Notes: generated by a model from the sequence alone, not told the origin. Shown: positions 7,588-15,268, counted from the stretch's first letter. The stretch: 23,439 nt of DNA from an uncultured Collinsella sp. (GCA_958443265.1 CAUCKA010000019.1:1-23439); one strand, 5' to 3'. Numbers and translations are program-made.

Positions 7588-8979
7588 CTACACCTTCATC
7601 GGCGCCGGCTCATGCGGCTCGCCGTTCAGCTCGACGATGACCTGCGTCCCCACGCCCTCCTGGGACTTCACGCGCATGCCAGAATCTTCCCCGTAAAAGA
7701 AATGGATGCGCTGAAGCACGTTGAAGAGCGCCAGGCCGCAGCCTCGCTTGATGGAGCCGTCGGCGGTAATGCTCTCGGGCTCCTCTCGGCGATGCTGCTC
7801 AAACAGGTGCGCGCAGACTTCTTCGCTCATACCGATGCCGTCATCTTCGACGATGATCTCCAGACCGTCATCGGTCTCAAAAGCCCCAACACGAATAGAA
7901 AGCGGCTCGGTCTCGCGCTGGGCATGCTTGATGCAGTTTTCGAGCAGCGGCTGTAAGATAAACGGCGGCACCATGCTGTCGCGCACCTCAAAGTCGATAT
8001 CGACCGAGACGCGCAGACGGCCGTCGCCATACCGGGCCTGCATAAGGTTGATGTAACGAGTGCCCTGTTCCACCTCGTGCTCGAGCGTTGTGAGGGTATC
8101 GGAATCGGACAGTGTCTGACGGTAGTAATTGGAAAAGTCGATGAGCAGCGACCTGGCCTTGTCCGGCTCGGTACGCACGAGCGACACGATGGTGCTGATG
8201 GTGTTAAACAGAAAATGAGGATCGACCTGCGATTGCAAGGCGCGCAGCTCCACGCGAGCTGTAAGCTCGTCCTGGCGCTCGAGCTCAAAGCTCGCAAGCT
8301 GCGTGGAAATGAGGTCGGCAAAGCCCGAGGCAAGCGCCGTCTGGCGCATATCGATGCTGCTCAGACGGGGATAATACAGCTCGAGCGTGCCCACGCAATG
8401 CCCGCGCACGGTGAGCGGTGCGACGATACCGGCGCGCAGGCGCGGAAAGTAGCCACCCGTCTCAGTCGAGGCATCGCGCGAAAATACGCTTTGCTCACCG
8501 CTGTTGATCACGTTGAGCGTAGTCCGCAGCACAACCGGAGTGCCCGCGGGGCATTTTGCCGAGTCCTCGCCCCAGCTCGCCAGCACCTGCTTGCCGTCGG
8601 TAAAGCAGATGGCCGAGGCGATGGTCTCGGAAAGGATGATTTTGGAAGCGCCCAGGGCCGCTTCGGGCGTAAGGCCTCGCGACGTATAGGCGAATATTTT
8701 CGATGCGATGGCGAGTGTGCGGTCGGTAGCGCTCGACGTGAGGTCGTCGGGAACGACAAAGACGTACGAGAAGAAGAAGCACAGCATGACCAAGCCGGCA
8801 ATGACGACAACGCCCGGGACGGGGTTGGGATTATCGGTCAAATCCCAGATAAGCAACAGGATAAGCGCCGGAACGACAACACCGAGCAGGATGGCCTGGA
8901 CCACATGCTGGGCCGTACGAAAGACCTTGGTAGAGTTGTAGCTCTTGCCCAGAATCAGCCTGTTTAAATCCACCGTCAT
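7588..8979 (-). CDS. LytS-type sensor histidine kinase (copy 2)
   Basis: This 463-residue kinase has the same plan as copy 1: two transmembrane helices (about 27-47 and 55-77), a GAF-like region (about 90-225), H255 in QVDPHFLFNTIS as phospho-acceptor, N348 (LENCIKHA), G1 box DDGIGM (379-384) and a glycine-rich G2 near 413. It forms a two-gene unit with the downstream regulator. The start is slightly odd: AAAAGGGG abuts the ATG at 8979 with no spacer, whereas a GTG two codons later (8973) has a six-base spacing and gives an equally good N terminus. A terminator for the preceding amidohydrolase lies only about 30 nt upstream. The signal is unknown; C126 and C143 in the GAF-like region could matter for redox or ligand sensing, which is speculation. 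Confidence 0.92.
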   Translation of the reverse strand: MTVDLNRLILGKSYNSTKVFRTAQHVVQAILLGVVVPALILLLIWDLTDNPNPVPGVVVIAGLVMLCFFFSYVFVVPDDLTSSATDRTLAIASKIFAYTSRGLTPEAALGASKIILSETIASAICFTDGKQVLASWGEDSAKCPAGTPVVLRTTLNVINSGEQSVFSRDASTETGGYFPRLRAGIVAPLTVRGHCVGTLELYYPRLSSIDMRQTALASGFADLISTQLASFELERQDELTARVELRALQSQVDPHFLFNTISTIVSLVRTEPDKARSLLIDFSNYYRQTLSDSDTLTTLEHEVEQGTRYINLMQARYGDGRLRVSVDIDFEVRDSMVPPFILQPLLENCIKHAQRETEPLSIRVGAFETDDGLEIIVEDDGIGMSEEVCAHLFEQHRREEPESITADGSIKRGCGLALFNVLQRIHFFYGEDSGMRVKSQEGVGTQVIVELNGEPHEPAPMKV

Positions 8980-9010
8980 CCCCTTTTATCTACCGCACCC
9001 ATAGCAATAA

Positions 9011-9032
9011 AGAGGGCCGCAAGCGACCCTCT
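9011..9032 (-). terminator. Terminator after amidohydrolase gene
   Basis: AGAGGG (9011-9016) pairs with CCCTCT (9027-9032), with a mismatched GC-rich inner helix. On the minus strand the stem is followed by UUUAUUG. It lies 59 nt beyond the amidohydrolase stop codon and about 30 nt before the start of the downstream kinase. A perfect small palindrome, attgcat/atgcaat (9035-9049), sits next to it. Confidence 0.7.
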
Positions 9033-9090
9033 CCATTGCATTATGCAATCAAAAACTGTGTTTTACATCCAGCCATCGACAAACGGTATC

Positions 9091-10368
9091 TTAGGCGCTG
9101 TATTTGTTGGCCTCGCCAAAGGTGCCAGCCTCGACGATCCAGCCGTCCTTCATGATGACGTCCATGTTGTCGGTGTTGAGCACGTGAATGTCAGCGGCGA
9201 CGTCACCGTTGACGACCAGCAGGTCGGCGCACTTGCCGGCCTCGATGGAACCGGTCTCGTCCTCGATGTGGCACATCTTGGCACCGTTGAGGGTGGCGCA
9301 GGTGATGGTCTCGACCGGGGTGAAGCCGATCTTGTCGACGAACTCGTACATCTCCTCGATGGAGCAGGTGCCGTACGGGGTGACGAAGGAGAAGGAGTCG
9401 GAGCCGATCGTCATGACGACGCCGCGCTTCTTGGCCTCGCGCAGGCAGTCGTAGTTGCGCTGCAGCTCCTTCTCGACCAGGGTGCCCTCGTACTTGTCGT
9501 GCAGCTCGGGGACGTAGACGGGCGGATAGGTGGCGTACCAGGTGGGCAGGAAGGCGATCGTCGGGGTGAAGAAGGTGCCCTGCTCGGCCATGAGGTCCAT
9601 GGTGCGCTCATCGATATCGAAACCGTGGATCAGCTGCTCGCAGCCAAAGCGGACGGAATCGTAGGCAGCGGCGTGGTTGTTGTAGCAGTGGCTCCACACG
9701 GGGATGCCGACCATCTTTGCCTCTTCGATCACGGCCTGGATCTCCTCGGAGCAGTAGTGCTGGTCGCGACCGGAGTCCCAGCGCCAGATGCCGCCACCGG
9801 TAGCCCAGATCTTGATGGCATCGGGGTTCTCGCGCAGGCGACGACGGACGGCCTTGCGCAGATCCCAAGGACCGTCGACCTGATCGCCCCAGGGATGCGA
9901 TTCCTTGTTGAGCTCCTGGCTGCAGTGATGAGAATCACCGTGGCCGGCAACGCGGCAGAAGCCGAGGCCGGTTGCCAGAACGCGCGGGCCCTTGAAGACG
10001 CCCTTGTCGATGCAGTCGCGGATCTGGATACCAAAGCGGCCGATCTCGCAGACGGTGGTGAGACCGTGGGTGAGGCAGTCGTAGGCCTGCTTGACGGCGA
10101 CGGCCTGCTTCTCGAGGAGCGGCTGCATGACCCAGTCGGTGTCATCGTCGGTCAGGTTGCCCGAGAAGTGCAGGTGGGTGTCGATCAGGCCGGGAAGGAC
10201 GGTCTTGCCGGCGGCGTCGATAACCTCAACGCCCTCGGGAAGGTCCTGCATGACACCGGCGTACTCGATCTTGCCATTGTCGTCGACGAGAACGAGGGAG
10301 TTCTCGACCGGCTCGGCACCGGTACCGTCGATGAGCTTGCCGCCAACGATTGCATACTTAGTGGACAT
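9091..10368 (-). CDS. Metal-dependent amidohydrolase
   Basis: This 425-residue enzyme belongs to the amidohydrolase superfamily, in the imidazolonepropionase/Xaa-Pro dipeptidase-like branch with a binuclear metal site. Visible ligands are H65 and H67 (DTHLHF), a probable carboxylated lysine K186 (AIKIWATGG), H227 (WSHCYNNH), H248 (LIHGF) and D324 (IGSDSF). The N-terminal and C-terminal beta-sandwich pieces (about 1-58 and 375-415) frame the barrel as usual. It hydrolyses a C-N bond in a small substrate, perhaps an amide, a dipeptide or a cyclic amide; the exact substrate cannot be read from sequence. The ATG has an AAGGAGG box. It lies 131 nt behind an amino-acid permease in the same direction, suggesting that the permease imports its substrate or a product precursor. 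Confidence 0.88.
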   Translation of the reverse strand: MSTKYAIVGGKLIDGTGAEPVENSLVLVDDNGKIEYAGVMQDLPEGVEVIDAAGKTVLPGLIDTHLHFSGNLTDDDTDWVMQPLLEKQAVAVKQAYDCLTHGLTTVCEIGRFGIQIRDCIDKGVFKGPRVLATGLGFCRVAGHGDSHHCSQELNKESHPWGDQVDGPWDLRKAVRRRLRENPDAIKIWATGGGIWRWDSGRDQHYCSEEIQAVIEEAKMVGIPVWSHCYNNHAAAYDSVRFGCEQLIHGFDIDERTMDLMAEQGTFFTPTIAFLPTWYATYPPVYVPELHDKYEGTLVEKELQRNYDCLREAKKRGVVMTIGSDSFSFVTPYGTCSIEEMYEFVDKIGFTPVETITCATLNGAKMCHIEDETGSIEAGKCADLLVVNGDVAADIHVLNTDNMDVIMKDGWIVEAGTFGEANKYSA

Positions 10369-10441
10369 GGTTCCTCCTTATGGATCCATATAGTGGGCGA
10401 GGCCGCGTTGGGTTAAGGCCTCACAAAACTACCCAAGTGGT

Positions 10442-10493
10442 GCCGGGTTCGGTGTGCGGGAGAGAGGGCCCCGCGCACCCGATCCGCCCCGGC
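10442..10493 (-). promoter_or_regulatory. Intercistronic nested hairpin
   Basis: Between permease and amidohydrolase, gccggg (10442-10447) pairs with cccggc (10488-10493). Inside, ggtgtgcggg (10451-10460) pairs with cccgcgcacc (10470-10479) with one mismatch. No U run follows on the minus strand, so it is more likely an mRNA-stabilising or processing structure than a terminator. Function inferred. Confidence 0.55.
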
Positions 10494-10499
10494 TAGGCG

Positions 10500-11951
10500 T
10501 TATTTTTTGCGGGAATTGGTGAAGGCCATGAGGGCCAGGCCAACAGCCAGCCAGCCGATCACGATGCTCCACTCCACCATGTTGAGGGAGGCGGGAGAGA
10601 ACGGGATCACGAGCAGGCCAATGATGGTGCCGCAGGCAACGATAGCGAGGCTGATGCCAAACTTGCCGCCGGGCACCTCGTAGGGACGAGGCAGGTCGGG
10701 CTCGGTGAAACGCATACGCAGGCAAGCGAGGGCGACCATGCCGCAGGAGAAGATGAAGGCGAGGGCCGACACGTTGGTCAGAGGGATGAGCATGTTCTTG
10801 CCCAGGAACGGACCGACGACGGTGATGACGCCCAGAACGACGCAGGCGAGCTTGGGAGCGCCGGACTTGGGATCGACCTCGGCGAACTTCTCGGGCAGCT
10901 GACCCTTGCGGCCCATGGCGAGCATGATGCGGCTCGTGGCGCCGTAGAAGGAGTTCATCGGGCCCATGGGTCCAAGCGTGGCGATGACGAGCATGGCCAG
11001 GTACAGGAGCATGTTGATGCCCTTGAGGCAGGCAAGCGCGGGAACCGGGCTCTTAACAAACTCATGCCAGTCGAGGATGGTGCCGAACGAGTAGATGCAG
11101 ACCATGTAGAAGCCGCCGGCGGCCAGCAGAGCCAAGGAGATGATCTTACCGAACTTGTTCCAGTTGAGGCCCTCGGCTGCTTCCTCAGCCTGCTGAGGAA
11201 TGGTGTCGAAGCCGGCGTAGAAGAACGGGGTCAGAACCAGGACCGACACGATGCCGGCGAACAGGCTGGTGCCCTCGGTAGCGGGCTTGCCGCCACCAGC
11301 GCCGGTGACCTGGGAGAACACGGGCATGGCGTGTTCCGGCGAACCGGTGAACAGCGAGACGCCCATGGCGAGCAGCATGCCGCAGAGCAGGGCCTTGGTC
11401 AGGAAGGCCTGGAGCTTGGCGGCCGAGCTGGCACCGCGGAAGTTGAGGAAGATGACGTAGACTGCAAAGCCGAGCGCGATCAGCGTCGGGAACAGGTAAA
11501 CGTCGGCACCCAGGATGGTATAAAGCTTGACGGCACGCAGCCACTCAAGACCGGGCAGGCTGCCGAACATCTCGGACACGAGGGTCGAGATGGCGATTGC
11601 CTCCCACGGGCACAGGATGCCGTTGCCCAGGGCCAGGAGCCAACCGGTGATGTAGCTCAGCGTACGGCCAAAGCTACGATCGACATACTCGACGATGCCG
11701 CCCGAGATGGGGATAGCAGCCGTGAGCTCACCGAAAACAGCTCCGACGGGCACGAGGAAGATTGCACCCAAGAGGAATGCGATCATAGCGGGAACGGGAC
11801 CGCCGCCCACGACCATCCAGTCGCCGACCTGCAGAACCCAGCCAGTTCCGATGATGGCACCGAAACCGATGGTGAAGAAGTTCCAGAGCGAAAGCGTTTT
11901 CTTCATGCCGCCGTTACCTTCGACTGCAACTTCTGCGTTCTTGTCCGCCAT
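10500..11951 (-). CDS. APC-family amino-acid permease
   Basis: This 483-residue membrane protein has about twelve transmembrane helices and matches the amino acid-polyamine-organocation superfamily. The first helix carries the substrate-site GAIIGTGW motif at about 32-39, followed by helix 2 with a glycine-rich stretch; FFYAGFDTIPQQAEE (about 242-256) corresponds to the conserved helix 6/7 region. It probably imports an amino acid or amine by cation symport; specificity is not visible. The ATG has AGGAGGGG close upstream. It is the first gene of a likely operon with the downstream amidohydrolase and is preceded by a long, hairpin-rich leader that may regulate it. The family is secure. Confidence 0.9.
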   Translation of the reverse strand: MADKNAEVAVEGNGGMKKTLSLWNFFTIGFGAIIGTGWVLQVGDWMVVGGGPVPAMIAFLLGAIFLVPVGAVFGELTAAIPISGGIVEYVDRSFGRTLSYITGWLLALGNGILCPWEAIAISTLVSEMFGSLPGLEWLRAVKLYTILGADVYLFPTLIALGFAVYVIFLNFRGASSAAKLQAFLTKALLCGMLLAMGVSLFTGSPEHAMPVFSQVTGAGGGKPATEGTSLFAGIVSVLVLTPFFYAGFDTIPQQAEEAAEGLNWNKFGKIISLALLAAGGFYMVCIYSFGTILDWHEFVKSPVPALACLKGINMLLYLAMLVIATLGPMGPMNSFYGATSRIMLAMGRKGQLPEKFAEVDPKSGAPKLACVVLGVITVVGPFLGKNMLIPLTNVSALAFIFSCGMVALACLRMRFTEPDLPRPYEVPGGKFGISLAIVACGTIIGLLVIPFSPASLNMVEWSIVIGWLAVGLALMAFTNSRKK

Positions 11952-12312
11952 TGTTCCCCTCCTTTCCTTATTGACGCCTCTTTGGCGTCACCCCTTGCGC
12001 GGTCTGTTTTGCCGCGCGCTTTTATTTCGTGGCTTTACAATACGGCCTTGGCACAGCAGCGCCGCTTGTGGCTCGACCGAAGGCAGAACTGCAAAACGAG
12101 CGGCGCCGTTTTTGGGACGAACGGCACGGTTTGCCGCTCATTGTTGTCGCCCGTCCGACGGGCGTACGCTCATCGGACGCATAGAGAGATGTTTTTGAGG
12201 CCGTGTGTTTTGCGCCTTTCGTACCGTTTACCGAGCTTTTGACGCTCGGACCCATTTGTTGCACATCCTTTTTGTAGGATAGACAGGTTATACATGAGAC
12301 AAGGCGGTACGA
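11952..12312. promoter_or_regulatory. Divergent intergenic region with structured permease leader
   Basis: This gap of 361 bases separates the leftward permease from the rightward C39 gene and holds no credible gene. It is rich in inverted repeats: gacgcc/ggcgtc (11973-11989), gcgcgg/ccgcgc (11997-12017), gagcggc/gccgctc (12098-12104 with 12133-12139), cgcccgt/acgggcg (12148-12164) and ccgagc/gctcgg (12231-12249). In addition gcgccgct (12059-12066) is complementary to agcggcgc (12099-12106), which competes with the gagcggc pairing. On the minus strand the gagcggc hairpin is followed by GUUUUGC. Both promoters must lie here, but I find no convincing -35/-10 pair. Confidence 0.5.
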
Positions 12313-13347
12313 ATGGCATACGGATACAACGACGGTGATCAACGGCGACAAAGCGTTCGCCTTGCTGGCCGCACCACGCCGACGCCCAGAAGTGCCACGA
12401 GCAGCAATCCGCAACACCCTCAAGAGCAACCCAGGCCTTCGTCTCGGCAGCAGACAAACAGAACACGGCAGAGTGGCCGTCCGAGCACGGGCACAAGCGC
12501 ACAGCAAGATAGCCGCTTGGGCGCGCGCACTCGACAGCGCCAAGCCGAGGTTCCGCAACTGCGCCGCAACGGCGCACGTCAGCCCGGCAGCCATATCAAC
12601 CGCTTCTTTTCGCATCCCCAAGGCGGACGCGACGGCAAGCCCTACCGCTCGACATCGTACGTGAATGCCCCCGCCCTGCCGGCTCGTCGGCTTTGCCTCG
12701 CACTGTGCTCTATCCTCACCTGTCTGGTCTTTGTGCTTATGAGCTCCTGTATGTCCCACGGCTCGGCCGGTCTCGAGCCCACCGCCGAGGACAAGCTGCT
12801 CAAGGCCCCCGTCGCGCCCGGTTATTCTTTCGCCTTTTCGACCCCGCGCTCGCAATGGCAAGCCGGCACGATGCCGCATATCTATCAGATCGACCCTGCA
12901 TGGTCGGAGCTGCCTTACGCCGGCGGTACCATCCGCCAAAATGCTTGCGGGCCTACGTGCCTCACCATGGTCTATATCTTTAAGACGGGACGCACCGATA
13001 TGACTCCCGTCGATATGTGCGCGCTTTCCGAGGCAGGCAACTATGCCCCCACCGGCGCCACCGAATGGTCATTTATGACGCGCGGCGCATGGCAGCTGGG
13101 CCTTAACGCAACGGAGCTCCATATCGATCGCAGCTCTATCACCCAGGCGCTGCGCTCGGGTGCGCCCATTATCGCATCGGTTCGTCCCGGCACCTTTACC
13201 AGTGTTGGACACTATATCGTGCTCTGGGGCATCGACGATGCCGATCAAGTGGGAGTCTACGACCCCAACTCGGCCAGCCGCAGCGCCCGTCGCTGGGGTG
13301 TCGTAGAAGTCCTCAACGAAATCGAAGCCATGTGGGCCTACTACTAG
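12313..13347 (+). CDS. Membrane-anchored C39-like cysteine peptidase
   Basis: This 344-residue protein has three parts: a basic, low-complexity tail rich in R, Q, S, T and P (1-120), one hydrophobic segment (about 127-145, ending MSSC), and a C39-like papain-fold domain (about 185-340). Catalytic candidates are Q209 and C212 (QNACGPTCLTMV), H300 (SVGHYIVLWGI) and D317 (VYDPNS). A positive tail before a single helix predicts a type II protein with an exported peptidase domain. The start at 12313 has a weak AAGGCGG box. An internal GTG at 12661 would give a lipoprotein-like signal with a cysteine after MSS, but lacks a ribosome binding site. The stop codon lies inside the left end of a mobile element. 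Substrate is unknown; wall-peptide or bacteriocin-leader cleavage are family possibilities. Confidence 0.82.
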   Translation: MAYGYNDGDQRRQSVRLAGRTTPTPRSATSSNPQHPQEQPRPSSRQQTNRTRQSGRPSTGTSAQQDSRLGARTRQRQAEVPQLRRNGARQPGSHINRFFSHPQGGRDGKPYRSTSYVNAPALPARRLCLALCSILTCLVFVLMSSCMSHGSAGLEPTAEDKLLKAPVAPGYSFAFSTPRSQWQAGTMPHIYQIDPAWSELPYAGGTIRQNACGPTCLTMVYIFKTGRTDMTPVDMCALSEAGNYAPTGATEWSFMTRGAWQLGLNATELHIDRSSITQALRSGAPIIASVRPGTFTSVGHYIVLWGIDDADQVGVYDPNSASRSARRWGVVEVLNEIEAMWAYY

Positions 13348-13614
13348 TCATTGGGGACAGACTTAAATGAGTGGTCTCTGGATGCCCGGAACTGCTGGCA
13401 CGGAAAGTGCACCCCGCTTTGAAGTTCGATAGCGGGATGCGCTTTCCGTTAGCGGCCTGTTTGGGAAACTGGGGGCCATTTTTCGGGCAAATTCCGGGAT
13501 GTATTTTCCGGTTGAGGGCCCCGGGGAAACTGTGCCCCATTTTGGACGCTCATTGTGGGATGCACTTTCCGCAGTTGATTGGTGCTACTCATTTAAGTCT
13601 GTCCCCAATGACTA
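13345..13614. mobile_element. 270-bp MITE-like element with 26-28-bp terminal repeats
   Basis: Bases 13345-13372 and 13587-13614 are perfect inverted repeats over 28 bp, ending TAGTCATTGGGG and CCCCAATGACTA. The outer TA on both sides may be a target duplication of the Tc1/mariner-IS630 kind. Inside, a subterminal inverted pair (CGGAAAGTGCA at 13401, TGCACTTTCCG at 13561) and a repeat of 61-62 bp occur: GGGATGnnnTTTCCG starts at 13434, 13496 and 13557, with GGGAAACTG and CCATTTT shared by the first two units. No transposase is encoded, so it would be non-autonomous. The ends also recall the GGGGACAGA-type termini seen around REP-associated elements. Structure is seen; classification is inferred. 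Confidence 0.75.
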
Positions 13615-13625
13615 CCGATAGCAAA

Positions 13626-13655
13626 AGCCCCGCAGCCGGAGCGGACTGCGGGGCT
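13626..13655 (-). terminator. Terminator of carbamate kinase gene
   Basis: AGCCCCGCAG (13626-13635) pairs perfectly with CTGCGGGGCT (13646-13655) around a ten-base loop. On the minus strand the stem is followed by UUUUGC (13625-13620). It lies 66 nt beyond the carbamate kinase stop codon. Confidence 0.9.
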
Positions 13656-13720
13656 CGTGAAGAGAGGCTAGTTTGCGGGCGTCTTGCCTGGCGCCCACGG
13701 GAGAGGCAACAGAGTAGAGG

Positions 13721-14683
13721 CTACTCGTGGATGCGGGTACCGGAGAGGCCGGCCATGGTCTCGGCGGCCTTGTCCAGGGCGCCGATGATGCAGGTGCGGC
13801 CCTTGCGGGAGCGGGCGAACTTGATGGCGGCGCGGACCTTGGGCTCCATGGAACCCTTGCCGAACTGGCCCTCGTCGGCCAGGCGCTCGGCCTCGTCGGC
13901 GGCGATGTCCTCGAGCTCCTCCTGGTTGGGCTTGCCAAAGTTGATGGCGACGTGCTCGACGGCGGTCAGCAGGAACAGGACGTCGGCGTCGCAGTCCTCG
14001 GCCAGCAGCTCGCCGCCCAGGTCCTTGTCGATGACGGCGGGAACGCCCTTGTAGCAGCCCTTGTTCTCGTAGTCGCGGACGACGGGGATGCCGCCGCCAC
14101 CGCAGGCGATGACGATGAACTCGTTGTCGAGCAGGTTGAGGATGGAGTCGGCCTCGACGATCTTCTTGGGATCGGGGGAGGCGACGACGCGACGCCAGCC
14201 GCGGCCGGAATCCTCGACGAAGACCTTGGAGGGGTCCTCGGCCATGAACTCCTTGGCCTGCTCCTCGGTGTAGAAGGGGCCGATCGGCTTGGTCGGGTTC
14301 TTGAACGCGGGATCGTCGGGATCGCACTCGATCTGGGTGACGACGGTGGCGGCGTGCCAGCGCTTATAGCGCTTGTGCATCTCGCGGCCGATGCCCTGCT
14401 GCAGGTGGTAGCCGATGTAGCCCTGGGACATGGCGCCGCACTCGGGCAGCGGCATCTCGGGGGTGCCGATGGCGTCGTGGGCGGCGGCGAAGGCGTTCTG
14501 GATCATGCCGACCTGCGGGCCGTTGCCGTGGGTGATGATGATCTCGTTACCCTGCTCGATGAGGCCGAGGAGCGCGTGGGCGGTGTTGCTCACGGCCTCG
14601 ATCTGCTCGACGGGGTTGTTGCCGAGGGCGTTGCCGCCGAGGGCGACGACAATACGATCGGGCTTGCCAAGAGGCTTAGACAT
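13721..14683 (-). CDS. arcC: Carbamate kinase
   Basis: This 320-residue cytosolic enzyme is a carbamate kinase of the amino-acid kinase family. It makes ATP and carbamate from carbamoyl phosphate and ADP, the energy-yielding end of arginine deiminase, agmatine, oxamate or allantoin fermentation. Motifs are ALGGNAL at 14-20, THGNGPQVGM at 51-60 and ACGGGGIPV at 193-201, followed by the inserted subdomain segments usual for ArcC; length is typical. The ATG at 14683 is supported by AGAAAGGA eight bases upstream; the longer frame upstream is spurious. No transcarbamylase or deiminase gene lies in the window, so the source of carbamoyl phosphate must be elsewhere. It is monocistronic, with its own terminator and an AT-rich upstream region. 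Confidence 0.95.
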   Translation of the reverse strand: MSKPLGKPDRIVVALGGNALGNNPVEQIEAVSNTAHALLGLIEQGNEIIITHGNGPQVGMIQNAFAAAHDAIGTPEMPLPECGAMSQGYIGYHLQQGIGREMHKRYKRWHAATVVTQIECDPDDPAFKNPTKPIGPFYTEEQAKEFMAEDPSKVFVEDSGRGWRRVVASPDPKKIVEADSILNLLDNEFIVIACGGGGIPVVRDYENKGCYKGVPAVIDKDLGGELLAEDCDADVLFLLTAVEHVAINFGKPNQEELEDIAADEAERLADEGQFGKGSMEPKVRAAIKFARSRKGRTCIIGALDKAAETMAGLSGTRIHE

Positions 14684-15049
14684 TGCTGGAATCCTTTCTG
14701 TAAAAGGCCTACAACCCATTAATAACCCGCGTCCGTGCAATACGCGAGTTTATTAAGGTTTATATTCTCTTTATCGCTCATTTTATTCATTTTGAAAATA
14801 GTTTAACGGTGAACGGTCGTTTTTACCCGCTCAGCGTAAAGAAGCCCAGCTCACACATGTTTACGTCATCTACGTGCGACTTTATTTAATTAGAGCAGAG
14901 ATTAGGCTGGATTATGCAAACTATATCTTTGCTAAACACATAACGGACACTGCAATTATTTACTCGCACTATACGAGATTCTATGCACTTGCAAGACAAG
15001 TATGCACCCCTGCAAAAAGATGGGGCTTTTCATCCAACTTAAGGGATAG
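14684..15049. other. AT-rich gene-free stretch upstream of arcC
   Basis: This stretch is much richer in A and T than the neighbouring genes and has no credible reading frame. It should hold the arcC promoter (minus strand), but I find no clear -35/-10 pair and no clear Fnr- or Crp-like site. A weak hairpin with gggg/cccc arms and a following U run (cttttc) lies at about 15006-15032 on the plus strand. Base composition fits either a regulated promoter or laterally acquired DNA. Confidence 0.4.
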
Positions 15050-15268
15050 CCGATCGCGCTTCACCCCGCGGCAAGCGACTGCGAGTTCGCAGTATGGAAC
15101 TTTACCGTCGGCTTCTGCATGAACGCTGCCGACGCCCTTTCGCTCCTGCGCGCCCAAGCAGCCGAGAACGCTAACGGCGCCACTGTCAACCTGGCCACCC
15201 TCAACAACGGCGCCGCCAGCCTTTTCGCAAAGTACCGTGCTGGCTCGCTGGCTTTGAGGCCTAAGTGA
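15050..15268 (+). pseudogene. Coding-like gene remnant, C-terminal fragment
   Basis: A frame open from an in-frame TAG at 15047 to a TGA at 15266-15268 reads as 72 residues with GC-rich third positions, in contrast to the AT-rich flank. It contains FAVWNFTVGFCMNAADALSL, then an alanine/asparagine-rich helix-like stretch, and ends YRAGSLALRPK. The only ATG (15119) would give 49 residues and has no ribosome binding site. It looks like the tail of a longer protein whose 5' part was lost. I do not recognise the family. It could instead be a small unrecognised gene. Confidence 0.4.

Noticed and set aside
9043..10416. 457-codon plus-strand frame opposite the amidohydrolase
   Set aside because: Same codon-bias artefact; all catalytic motifs are on the minus strand.
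12022..12939. 305-codon minus-strand frame across the divergent region and the C39 gene
   Set aside because: It lacks a ribosome binding site and any domain, and overlaps the C39 gene on the opposite strand.
12661..13347. Lipoprotein start for the C39 protein at a GTG
   Set aside because: The signal-like segment and MSSC are suggestive, but there is no Shine-Dalgarno before the GTG and methionine at -3 is unusual in a lipobox; kept only as an alternative.
14874..15122. 82-codon plus-strand frame upstream of the ATPase island
   Set aside because: No Shine-Dalgarno, AT-rich composition at its start and no recognisable domain; it reads a different frame from the coding-like remnant.
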